Source: CAYVMN01 sp964452575
Lineage (GTDB): Bacteria; Desulfobacterota; DSM-4660; Desulfatiglandales; Desulfatiglandaceae
DNA: 13,487 bases
Assembly (NCBI GenBank): GCA_964452575.1
Contig: CAYVMN010000134.1
Span: 1-13,487 of the forward strand
Reading direction: 5' to 3'
The translations under genes and the position numbers were made by a program. Below the pieces are notes generated by a model. That model made no database searches, was not told the DNA's origin, and saw only the letters and a program-made list of their open reading frames with translations. Below are positions 1-8,400 of the stretch, in pieces. Position 1 is the stretch's first letter. Every line of letters begins with the position of its first letter.

Positions 1-40
1 TCACGTGCGGCTTCGTCCTCTCAAACTTCTTCTTCGACAT
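1..40 (-). CDS. tuf: Elongation factor Tu, N-terminal fragment (runs off window)
   Basis: Only the first 13 codons are present; they read MSKKKFERTKPHV and the gene continues beyond base 1. This matches the nearly invariant EF-Tu N-terminus, which sits just before the NVGTIGHVDHGKT P-loop. EF-Tu is the cytosolic GTPase that brings aminoacyl-tRNA to the ribosomal A site. EF-G (fusA), the more usual gene at this place, starts quite differently, with an RNIGIMAHIDAGKT-type segment, so it is excluded. The ATG at 38-40 has an excellent Shine-Dalgarno, AAGGAGGAT at 47-55, eight bases upstream. It lies 108 nt after the rpsG stop and is probably co-transcribed with rpsL and rpsG. A second tuf end lies at the other edge of the window. 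Confidence 0.9.
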   Translation of the reverse strand, partial: MSKKKFERTKPHV

Positions 41-98
41 ACCCTTATCCTCCTTGATCACGTCTAGTGGAGCGCCGTTATGCTTTTGACTTCCTTCA

Positions 99-122
99 GG
101 GTCCCGTTAAGATGAACGGCCC
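99..122 (-). other. Stem-loop in the rpsG-tuf spacer
   Basis: On the transcribed strand GGGCCGTT can pair with AACGG-GA-CCC around a CATCTT loop, giving eight base pairs with a two-base bulge. A T-run lies before it rather than after it, so it is not an intrinsic terminator for this strand. It sits about 58 nt upstream of the tuf start codon. It could be a processing or translational-control element, but no known family is recognised. The rest of the 56-148 spacer shows nothing else beyond the tuf ribosome binding site. Confidence 0.4.
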
Positions 123-148
123 AAAAATACTCAATCAAAATCTTCTCT

Positions 149-619
149 TTACCAGCGGTAGTGGGCAAAGGCCTTATTGGCCTCCGCCATCCTGTGGGTA
201 TCTTCCTTCTTCTTAATGGCAGACCCTCTTGAGTTGGCTGCATCTATCAGCTCGCCTGCCAGTTTGGCAGCCATGGTGTGTTCGCCCCTGGCACTGGCAA
301 AGCTGATAATCCATCGAATACTGAGTGCCTGCCTCCTGGCTGGCCTAACCTCTGTAGGGACCTGGTAAGTGGATCCGCCGACCCGCCGAGATCTCACCTC
401 TACTAAAGGTCGCACATTTTCGACAGCATTCTGGAAAACGACCAGGGGGTCTTGCTTTGCCTTCTCCTCTATAATGTCAAATGCCTCATACAAAATTGAC
501 TCTGCAACGCTTTTCTTGCCCTTCTTCATCAGGTTGTTGATAAATTTGGCCACCAGGACGCTATTTGTTCTTGGATCTGGCGCAATTCTTCGTTTGGTGA
601 CGATTTTTTTTCTGGGCAT
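149..619 (-). CDS. rpsG: 30S ribosomal protein S7
   Basis: S7 is the primary binder that nucleates folding of the 16S rRNA 3' major domain (the 30S head) and lies near the E-site tRNA. The 156-residue product has the usual bacterial length. It begins MPRKKIVTKR and contains the diagnostic beta-hairpin segment PLVEVRSRRVGGSTYQVP at about residues 70-87, followed by an RRQALSIRWI helix. It ends with the usual HRMAEANKAFAHYRW-type tail. The ATG at 617-619 is preceded by GGAG (TTTTGGAGAATTTTA). It follows rpsL by 78 nt and precedes tuf. In Escherichia coli S7 represses its own operon by binding the rpsL-rpsG spacer. The spacer here (620-697) is of suitable size, but I did not identify the equivalent structure. 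Confidence 0.98.
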   Translation of the reverse strand: MPRKKIVTKRRIAPDPRTNSVLVAKFINNLMKKGKKSVAESILYEAFDIIEEKAKQDPLVVFQNAVENVRPLVEVRSRRVGGSTYQVPTEVRPARRQALSIRWIISFASARGEHTMAAKLAGELIDAANSRGSAIKKKEDTHRMAEANKAFAHYRW

Positions 620-697
620 TAAAATTCTCCAAAAGGTCTAACTGTCTCTATCTCTTTGATCCATTTTCAGATGTAATCAACTGAATTAATTACTTCC

Positions 698-1075
698 CTA
701 GAGTCCTTTCGGCCTCTTTGCACCATATTTTGATCTACCCTGTCTACGATCGTCTACACCAGTAGTATCCATTGTGCCCCTAATAATATGGTATCTCACA
801 CCGGGCAGGTCTTTTACTCGACCTCCCCGAATCAATACTGCCGAATGCTCTTGGAGGTTATGGCCCATCCCGGGGATGTATGATGTAACCTCAATCCCAT
901 TTGTTAACCTGACCCTGGCGACCTTCCTCAAGGCAGAGTTAGGCTTCTTGGGTGTTGATGTATAGACCCTGACACACACGCCTCTCTTTTGAGGTGAACC
1001 CTGAAGTGCTGGCGTCTTGACCTTCTTTCTTGACTTGCAGCGGCCTCTCCTTACCAGTTGATTTATGGTCGGCAT
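698..1075 (-). CDS. rpsL: 30S ribosomal protein S12
   Basis: S12 sits at the decoding centre and helps control translational accuracy. The 125-residue product has the family hallmarks: MPTINQLVR start, QKRGVCVRVYT, TPKKPNSALRKVARVRLTNG, and GHNLQEHSAVLIRGGRVKDLPG. Lys43 and Lys88, where streptomycin-resistance substitutions usually fall, are both wild type. Asp89, the site of beta-methylthiolation in many bacteria, is present. The tail SKYGAKRPKGL is normal. The ATG at 1073-1075 has a strong ribosome binding site, GAGGAGGG, a few bases upstream. It is the first gene of the second transcription unit (rpsL-rpsG-tuf), with its own promoter in the 191-nt gap after rpoC. Confidence 0.98.
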   Translation of the reverse strand: MPTINQLVRRGRCKSRKKVKTPALQGSPQKRGVCVRVYTSTPKKPNSALRKVARVRLTNGIEVTSYIPGMGHNLQEHSAVLIRGGRVKDLPGVRYHIIRGTMDTTGVDDRRQGRSKYGAKRPKGL

Positions 1076-1162
1076 AAACCCTCCTCAATCTCTCACACGT
1101 TAAAAAACGTCCCCTTGCCCCGGCCTATTCTTAGGGAGATTCTCATACAGAAAAATTTTTTA

Positions 1163-1191
1163 TTTATATTTATGATCCACAGATTTGTCAA
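1163..1191 (-). promoter_or_regulatory. Sigma-70-type promoter for rpsL-rpsG-tuf
   Basis: On the minus strand a perfect -35 TTGACA (1186-1191) is followed after exactly 17 bases by a -10 TATAAA (1163-1168), five of six bases matching consensus. Transcription would begin near 1155, giving an rpsL leader of about 80 nt. The AT-rich downstream start includes AAAAATTTTT (1151-1160). The leader also holds a small hairpin at 1097-1110 (ACGTT, TTTT loop, AACGT). No clear intrinsic terminator follows rpoC (1192-1266), so read-through from the rpo genes plus this promoter is likely. Confidence 0.75.
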
Positions 1192-1266
1192 GCTATTTTC
1201 AATGGGAGTTATAGGACGACCTCCTTTTTAAATACCTAACATCTACTGAGTCTACCTGGCCCCCGA

Positions 1267-4200
1267 TCAATCATTCAGCTCCGGTTCAATCAGACCGATT
1301 TTCACGTTCCTATAAGCCCTCAACCCTGTTCCAGCCGGGATTAAACGGCCCATTATCACATTCTCTTTCAGCCCCTTAAGAAAGTCTATCTTCCCGGCTA
1401 CGCTGGCGTCGGACAAGACCTTGGTAGTTTCCTGAAAGGATGCCGCCGATATAAAACTATCGGTACTGAGGGAGGCCTTTGTAATTCCCAAAAGAAGTGG
1501 GTCCGCTGTAGCGGGTCTTTTCCCTAGTTCTACTAGTCTCCTGTTTTCCTCTTCAAAGCGCCACTTTTCAATATGCTCCCCCAAAAGGAAATGGGAATCT
1601 CCCGGATCGGTCACGCTGACCTGTCGTAACATCTGCCGGACAACTACCTCAATATGCTTATCATTTATCTTTACGCCTTGAAGTCGATAGACCTGCTGAA
1701 CCTCATTCACCAAATACTTGGCCAACTCTTTGATGCCCCTGATCTTCAATATGTCATGGGGGTTGGCAGATCCATCCATCAGGGCCTCGCCTGCCCTTAC
1801 ATAATCCCCTTCCAGCACACTTACATGCTTTCCCTTGGCAATGAAATAATTCACCGGTTCACCCACCTCTGGGGTAATGGTCATCTTCCTCTTCCCCTTA
1901 GTGTATTTCCCAAATGAGACCACGCCGTCTATCTGCGAGATTATGGCGGTCTCTTTTGGTTTTCTGACCTCAAATAGCTCCGCAACTCGAGGGAGCCCTC
2001 CGGTGATATCTTTGGTCTTGGTAGTTTCTCTCGGGATCTTCCCCAAGACAGCCCCAGGCCACACCTTGTCGCCCTCGTTGACCATTATGATGGCGCCTAC
2101 AGGCAGATGATAGCGGGCCCTTCCCTTTGCGCTTCCAGGCAAGCTAGCCGTCCTTCCGCTATGATCTTTGATGGAGATTCGGGGCCGGACATCAATGTCA
2201 CGGTATTCAACGATCACCCTGCTTATCTTACCGGTAATCTTATCCCGCTTCTCCTGCATGGTAAGACCTTCCAGTATATCGCCGAACTTGACAGTTCCAG
2301 GGACCTCTGTGATTATTGGTATGGTAAAGGGGTCCCATTCAACCAAGACCTGATTGGATCTTACCCTCTCAGCATCACGAACCCTCAAGGTGGCACCAAA
2401 TTGGATAGGATATCGCTCTATCTCCCTTTCTCCCTTACCCAAAATAGCAATCTCGCCGTTACGACTCATGGCTACGAGATTTCCATCCTGATTTTCCACT
2501 GTCTTAAGGTTGACAAACTTCACCCTCCCTGAATTTCTGGGCTGGATTGTCGTTTGCTCCACCCGTTGACTTGCCACACCACCGATATGAAATGTCCTCA
2601 TGGTGAGTTGGGTACCAGGCTCCCCAATAGACTGGGCAGCAATGATACCGATGGCCTCTCCAATATTGACCTCATGACCATGACCCAAATCCCTGCCATA
2701 GCACTTCCTGCAAACGCCCTCCTTGGCCTCGCATGTCAATGTGGACCGAATCATGACCTTCTCTATTCCGGAATCCTCAATCTTCCTTACCTTTTCCTCA
2801 TCAATCTCCTCATTTGCCCTTACTAAGAGCTCACCCGTGACCGAGTCATAAATATCCTGAAAGGCAACCCTACCTAGGATCCTCTCACCGACCCTTTCAA
2901 GGATCTCTCCGCCCTCAACAAGTGCGTCGACCCAAATCCCGTCCATGGCGCCACAGTCTTCTTCAGAGATGATCGCATCCTGCGCGACATCAACCAATCT
3001 GCGGGTCAGATATCCTGAGTTGGCGGTCTTCAGCGCAGTATCGGCCAAACCCTTCCGGGCGCCATGAGTAGAGATAAAATATTGCAGCACAGTCAATCCT
3101 TCCCTAAAGTTGGAGGTGATGGGGGTCTCGATGATCTCCCCGGATGGTTTCGCCATCAACCCTCGCATGCCAGCCAACTGTCTCATTTGGTCTTTACTTC
3201 CCCTGGCCCCCGAGTCGGACATCATGTAAATCGGGTTGAAACTATCGACCTCGACCTTCTTGTTCCCCGGCCCCTCGACCTGTTCTATTGACATTTCTCT
3301 CATCATCTCTGAGGCCACATCCTCTGTGGACTGTGCCCAGATATCCACAACCTTGTTGTATTTTTCTCCGTCAGTGATGAGCCCGCCAACGTATTGATCA
3401 TCGATCTTCCGCACTTCCGCTTCGGCCCTCTCAATAATCCTTTCTTTCCTTGAAGGGATCACCATATCTTTCATTGCGATAGAGATCCCCGAGAGGGTTG
3501 CGTACTTGTAGCCGACATCTTTCAGCCTATCTGCAAAAATGACTGTGGCCTTGATGCCTGCCTTGCGGTGAGATTCGTTGATCAAGGACCTAAGCTCCCT
3601 TTTCGTAAGGACCTTATTGATAAGTGAAAAAGGCAGGGGCTCGGGGAGAATCTCTTTCAGGAGTATGCGTCCCGTACTGGTCTCCTCTAACCTCCCTTCG
3701 ATCCTGACCTTTATAGATGCATGCAAATCTAGCTCACCCTCATCATAGGCGATCTTAACCTCTTGTGGATTGGAAAAGACCTTCCCCTCGCCCTTTGCAA
3801 AGGGTCGCACCCTGGTCATGTAGTATAGCCCCAAAACGATATCCTGGCTTGGGACGATGATAGGGTCTCCATTGGCAGGTGACAAAATGTTATTGGTAGA
3901 CATCATCAGGACCCTGCCCTCTATCTGGGCCTCGATGGACAACGGTACATGAACTGCCATCTGATCCCCGTCAAAATCCGCGTTAAAGGCGGTGCACACG
4001 AGAGGGTGAAGCTGAATTGCCTTTCCTTCAATGAGGATAGGCTCAAAGGCCTGAATCCCGAGGCGGTGGAGTGTAGGCGCCCTATTCAACAAAACGCAAT
4101 ACTCTCTGACTACCTCATCTAGGGCATCCCAGACCTCGGGGAGTTCTCTCTCTACCATTTTCTTGGCGCTCTTGATGGTAGTGACCAATCCCTTCTCATC

Positions 4201-5364
4201 AAGTTTGTTATAAATAAATGGTTTAAATAGCTCGAGGGCCATTTTCTTGGGAAGCCCGCACTGATGCAAACGAAGGTCAGGGCCAACCACTATGACCGAA
4301 CGACCAGAATAATCCACCCTTTTCCCCAGCAGGTTCTGCCGAAATCTCCCCTGTTTACCCTTCAACATGTCGCTAAGGGACTTGAAAGGCCTCTTATTTG
4401 CCCCGGTGACCACCTTGCCCCTTCTCCCATTATCAAATAGGACATCCACGGCCTCCTGGAGCATCCTCTTTTCGTTTCTCACTATGATATCAGGGGCGTT
4501 TAGGTCCAGAAGCCTTTTCAGCCTGTTATTCCGGTTGATTACTCTCCGATAAAGGTCATTCAGATCAGACGTAGCAAATCTTCCCCCGTCAAGGGGAACA
4601 AGTGGCCTGAGGTCTGGAGGTAATACAGGGACGACATCCAGTATTGTCCATTCCGGCCGGTTTTTTGAGTCCCTGAAGGCATCAATAATCTTGAGTCGCT
4701 TGCCTAGCTTCTTCCGCTTTGCTTCCGATCTAGTCCCCAGCATCTCTGCTCTAAGGGTTTCAGAGAGTTCATCCAAATTGAGATTTTTTAACATTGTCTG
4801 AATTGCTTCAGCCCCGATGCCTGCTTCAAATCTGTCCCCGTAATCCTCCCTTGCCTGTTGTAACTGTTCATCAGTCAGCAGGGCCCCTTTCCTCAGCTGG
4901 GGATCCTTGACATCCCCTGGATCGATAACAATATAACTTTCGAAGTAAAGAACCCGTTCCAGCTCTTTTAAGGTCAAATCCAGGAGATTACCCACTTTGG
5001 AAGGAAGGCACTTCAAAAACCAAATATGTGCCACTGGGGCAGCCAACTTGATATGCCCCATCCGTTCTCGGCGAACCTTACTTTGGATCACCTCCACACC
5101 ACACTTTTCGCACACAATGCCCCTGTGTTTCATTCGTTTATACTTACCACAGTTGCATTCATAGTCCTTGATAGGCCCAAATATCTTGGAACAGAATAGC
5201 CCATCCCTTTCTGGCTTAAAGGTCCTGTAATTGATGGTTTCTGGTTTCTTTACCTCGCCAAAAGACCACTCCTGGATCTTTGCTGGAGAGGCCAAAGAAA
5301 TCCTCACCGCGTTAAAGCTCGATGGGTCTTTGGGCTTCGAAAAAAAACTGTACAGTTCTTCCAC
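1267..5364 (-). CDS. rpoC: DNA-directed RNA polymerase subunit beta'
   Basis: This is the largest RNA polymerase subunit; it carries the catalytic magnesium site. The catalytic motif NADFDGDQ places the three aspartates at 463, 465 and 467. The N-terminal zinc site is C70, C72, C85, C88, and the second zinc site is C804, C878, C885, C888. The trigger loop starts at LTMRTFHIGG and is interrupted by a long insertion, as in Proteobacteria. I chose the GTG at 5362-5364 (MEELYSFF..., 1365 residues). It lies seven bases from the GGAG of AAAGGAGA, its start resembles family members, and it numbers the first zinc cysteines as in E. coli. The alternative in-frame GTG at 5370 is only one base from GGAG and adds two residues. 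A 111-nt gap separates it from rpoB. Confidence 0.98.
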   Translation of the reverse strand: MEELYSFFSKPKDPSSFNAVRISLASPAKIQEWSFGEVKKPETINYRTFKPERDGLFCSKIFGPIKDYECNCGKYKRMKHRGIVCEKCGVEVIQSKVRRERMGHIKLAAPVAHIWFLKCLPSKVGNLLDLTLKELERVLYFESYIVIDPGDVKDPQLRKGALLTDEQLQQAREDYGDRFEAGIGAEAIQTMLKNLNLDELSETLRAEMLGTRSEAKRKKLGKRLKIIDAFRDSKNRPEWTILDVVPVLPPDLRPLVPLDGGRFATSDLNDLYRRVINRNNRLKRLLDLNAPDIIVRNEKRMLQEAVDVLFDNGRRGKVVTGANKRPFKSLSDMLKGKQGRFRQNLLGKRVDYSGRSVIVVGPDLRLHQCGLPKKMALELFKPFIYNKLDEKGLVTTIKSAKKMVERELPEVWDALDEVVREYCVLLNRAPTLHRLGIQAFEPILIEGKAIQLHPLVCTAFNADFDGDQMAVHVPLSIEAQIEGRVLMMSTNNILSPANGDPIIVPSQDIVLGLYYMTRVRPFAKGEGKVFSNPQEVKIAYDEGELDLHASIKVRIEGRLEETSTGRILLKEILPEPLPFSLINKVLTKRELRSLINESHRKAGIKATVIFADRLKDVGYKYATLSGISIAMKDMVIPSRKERIIERAEAEVRKIDDQYVGGLITDGEKYNKVVDIWAQSTEDVASEMMREMSIEQVEGPGNKKVEVDSFNPIYMMSDSGARGSKDQMRQLAGMRGLMAKPSGEIIETPITSNFREGLTVLQYFISTHGARKGLADTALKTANSGYLTRRLVDVAQDAIISEEDCGAMDGIWVDALVEGGEILERVGERILGRVAFQDIYDSVTGELLVRANEEIDEEKVRKIEDSGIEKVMIRSTLTCEAKEGVCRKCYGRDLGHGHEVNIGEAIGIIAAQSIGEPGTQLTMRTFHIGGVASQRVEQTTIQPRNSGRVKFVNLKTVENQDGNLVAMSRNGEIAILGKGEREIERYPIQFGATLRVRDAERVRSNQVLVEWDPFTIPIITEVPGTVKFGDILEGLTMQEKRDKITGKISRVIVEYRDIDVRPRISIKDHSGRTASLPGSAKGRARYHLPVGAIIMVNEGDKVWPGAVLGKIPRETTKTKDITGGLPRVAELFEVRKPKETAIISQIDGVVSFGKYTKGKRKMTITPEVGEPVNYFIAKGKHVSVLEGDYVRAGEALMDGSANPHDILKIRGIKELAKYLVNEVQQVYRLQGVKINDKHIEVVVRQMLRQVSVTDPGDSHFLLGEHIEKWRFEEENRRLVELGKRPATADPLLLGITKASLSTDSFISAASFQETTKVLSDASVAGKIDFLKGLKENVIMGRLIPAGTGLRAYRNVKIGLIEPELND

Positions 5365-5399
5365 CGCCACTCTCCTTTGTCAGTTACCCTGTACTTGAT

Positions 5400-5421
5400 G
5401 AATTCGTAAGAAGTCGAATTC
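5400..5421 (-). repeat. Inverted repeat in the rpoB-rpoC spacer
   Basis: GAATTCG (5400-5406) and CGAATTC (5415-5421) form a perfect seven-base inverted repeat around an eight-base loop. It lies about 35 nt upstream of the rpoC start within the 111-nt spacer. No T-run follows it, so it is not an obvious terminator. It may be an RNA processing or stability hairpin, or chance. I see no promoter or small gene in the rest of the spacer. Confidence 0.45.
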
Positions 5422-5475
5422 CTCACGTATTTTGTGTTTAGTATAAGATCGCTTCTCTGACCTTTTACGGAGTCG

Positions 5476-8400
5476 TCAGATTTGGCTATCCTCAAAAAGC
5501 TGAATTTCCAGTCCCAGGCTCTGAAGCTCTTTCATGAGCACCTTAAAAGACTCAGGGAGTCCAGCCTCGAGAACATTATTGCCCTTGACGATCCTCTCAT
5601 ACATACGGGTCCTCCCGGCCACATCATCCGACTTGACTGTCAGGAATTCCTGGAGTGTATAGGCGGCGCCATACGCCTCCATGGCCCATACCTCCATTTC
5701 TCCTAATCTCTGGCCACCGAACTGGGCCTTTCCACCCAGGGGCTGTTGGGTCACGAGGGAATATGGTCCGATTGACCGGGCATGCAGTTTATCATCCACC
5801 AGGTGGTGGAGTTTCATTATATACATAATGCCAACTGTGACCTCCCGGTCAAAAGGCTCTCCTGTCCTGCCATCGTAAAGCGTAGTCTGGCCTGTTACCG
5901 GTAACCCTGCCTCCTTGAGGAACTGCTTTATCTCATCCTCCTTTGCTCCGTCAAAGACAGGTGAGGCCATAGGGACCCCCTCCTTGAGTAGACGGGCTCT
6001 CCCTATAAGGTCTCCATCGGGCAAATTCTCAAAGAATTTATTATACTCTTCTTGATCAAACAGGGTTTTCAGCTTGCCTCTCAGTTCGTCAACACTATTC
6101 ATTTTGTCCAGGAGCCTGCCAATCTGTTCGCCCAGTCCAGCGGAGGCCCACCCCAAATGTGTTTCCAGGACCTGCCCGGCATTCATCCTTGACGGAACCC
6201 CTAATGGATTCAGGATGATATCCACAGACGTCCCATCGACAAAATAGGGCATATCTTCAACGGGGAGAACCCTGGATAAGACCCCCTTGTTCCCATGACG
6301 ACCGGCCATCTTGTCTCCCACGGACAGCTTACGCTTTACTGCCACATATACCTTCACCATCTTGATAACACCGGGGGCCAAGTCGTCTCCAATACTCAAT
6401 CTCTCTATCTTATCTTCAAAAAGCTTGCCTATACTGGCCATCTTGTCTGTAAAACTCTCCAGGATTGACTCTACCCTTTCGATTTCATCCATGGTCGCCA
6501 TTATGTCAGCGCCGGTCCACGACTCTATATTAAAGGTCTTTATGTCCTTAGGTCTTATTGTCTTCTTTGCCGGTAGCAGAAGGTCTCCATTCTTCCGATC
6601 ATGTAGATCTGTCTTCAGCTTCTTGCCGACCAGGATCTCTTTCAGCTTCTCCCTGGCGCTCCTCGAAATGACATCCTCCTCATCTCTGAGATCCTTTTCA
6701 AGTCGTGAAGCCTCCTCGGCCTCAATGTCAAGACTTCGCTGGTCCTTGTCTACGCCTCTCCTTGAAAAGACCTTCGCATCTATCACGATTCCCTCAACGC
6801 CCGGAGGAACTCTCAGGGAGGTATCCTTGACGTCGCCGGCCTTGTCCCCAAATATGGCCCGGAGTAGCTTTTCTTCAGGAGACAGCTGAGTCTCCCCCTT
6901 TGGCGTTATCTTTCCGACCAGAATGTCGCCCGCTTTGATCTCTGCGCCTATCCTAATGATTCCGCTTTCATCCAAATTTTTCAGGGCCTCATCACCTACA
7001 TTTGGGATATCGCGGGTGATCTCTTCGGGCCCCAGCTTCGTATCTCGGGATAATACCTCAAATTCCTCTATATGGATCGAGGTATAGATATCCTCCTTTA
7101 CCACCCTTTCACTGATCAGCACAGAGTCCTCAAAGTTATATCCCCCCCAAGACATAAATGCCACCATAACATTCTGTCCCAAGGCAAGCTCCCCAAGCTC
7201 GGAGGCGGGGCCATCGGCAATAATCTGCCCCTTCTTGACTCTCTCACCCTTCTTTACAATGGGTTTCTGGGTGTAGCAGCTGTTCTGATTGGACCTCTTG
7301 AACTTTACTAATTTGTAAATTTCAACCTCGGCTTCGTCATCCGATCCGGTATCGGACCTGATGACTATCCGTGAGGCATCCACATCTTCAACCACCCCAT
7401 GCTTTTTGGCTATAACGGAAACCCCGGAATCGCGTGAGACCACCCTCTCTATTCCTGTCCCCACCAAAGGGGCCTTGGCCTTCAGAAGGGGAACGGCCTG
7501 GCGCTGCATGTTTGATCCCATTAAAGCCCTATTGGCATCGTCATGTTCCAGAAATGGGACTAGCGAGGCGGAAATACTCACAAGCTGGTCTGGAGACACA
7601 TCCATATACTTGACATCCCTGACCGGAATCTTTGCAGCTTCTCCCTCTATTCTTACCGCTGCCTCTTTCCTTATGAAACGTCCCCTCTTGTCTAGAGGGG
7701 CATTGGCCTGGGCAATGGGATAATCCTTCTCGTCAAGGGCAGAGAGGTATTCTATGTCATTGGTCGCCCTTCCATTAACCACCTTCCTGTAGGGTGTTTC
7801 GATAAAACCGAACTCATTTACTCTTGCATAGGTACTCAAAGACACAATCAGTCCGATATTGGGACCTTCGGGGGTCTCTATGGGGCATATCCTCCCATAA
7901 TGGGTCGGATGGACATCTCTTACCTCAAAACCTGCTCTTTCCCTGGTCAAACCACCGGGACCCAGGGCGCTCAACCTCCTCTTATGGGTGACCTCCGACA
8001 AGGGGTTTGTCTGATCCATGAATTGAGACAGCTGGCTCGTTCCGAAAAACTCCTTGACCACAGCCGATACAGGTTTGGAATTAATCAAGTCGTGTGGCAT
8101 CAATGTCTCTACTTCCTGGAGACTCATCCTCTCTTTTATGGCCCTTTCCATTCTCACGAGCCCTATCCGGTATTGGTTCTCAAGGAGTTCGCCAACCGCC
8201 CTCACACGCCGGTTTCCGAGGTTATCAATATCATCCCCCGTTGCCTCAGTGGTCTTAAGTTTGATCAACTCTTTCACCGTAGCGAGGATATCCTGTCTTC
8301 TCAGGGTGCGCTGATCCAGGGAGACCTGTAAGTTGAGTCGATGATTCAATTTGAGCCGTCCCACCTTTGAAAGGTCATAGGTGTTGATATTCGAGAAGAG

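Noticed and set aside
1219..1228. A strong Shine-Dalgarno-like AAAAGGAGGT between rpoC and the rpsL promoter
   Set aside because: No ATG, GTG or TTG lies at proper spacing. The nearest TTG opens only a four-codon frame. Probably chance or a remnant.
5304..5495. A 63-codon minus-strand frame across the rpoB-rpoC junction
   Set aside because: It overlaps the end of rpoB and the start of rpoC in another phase and resembles no known protein. The junction is better explained as a spacer.
6311..6889. A 192-codon open frame on the plus strand, the longest on that strand
   Set aside because: It lies wholly inside rpoB in antisense, is rich in Ser and Leu from reading conserved rpoB codons backwards, and has no recognisable family or ribosome binding site support. 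The other plus-strand frames are similar shadows.
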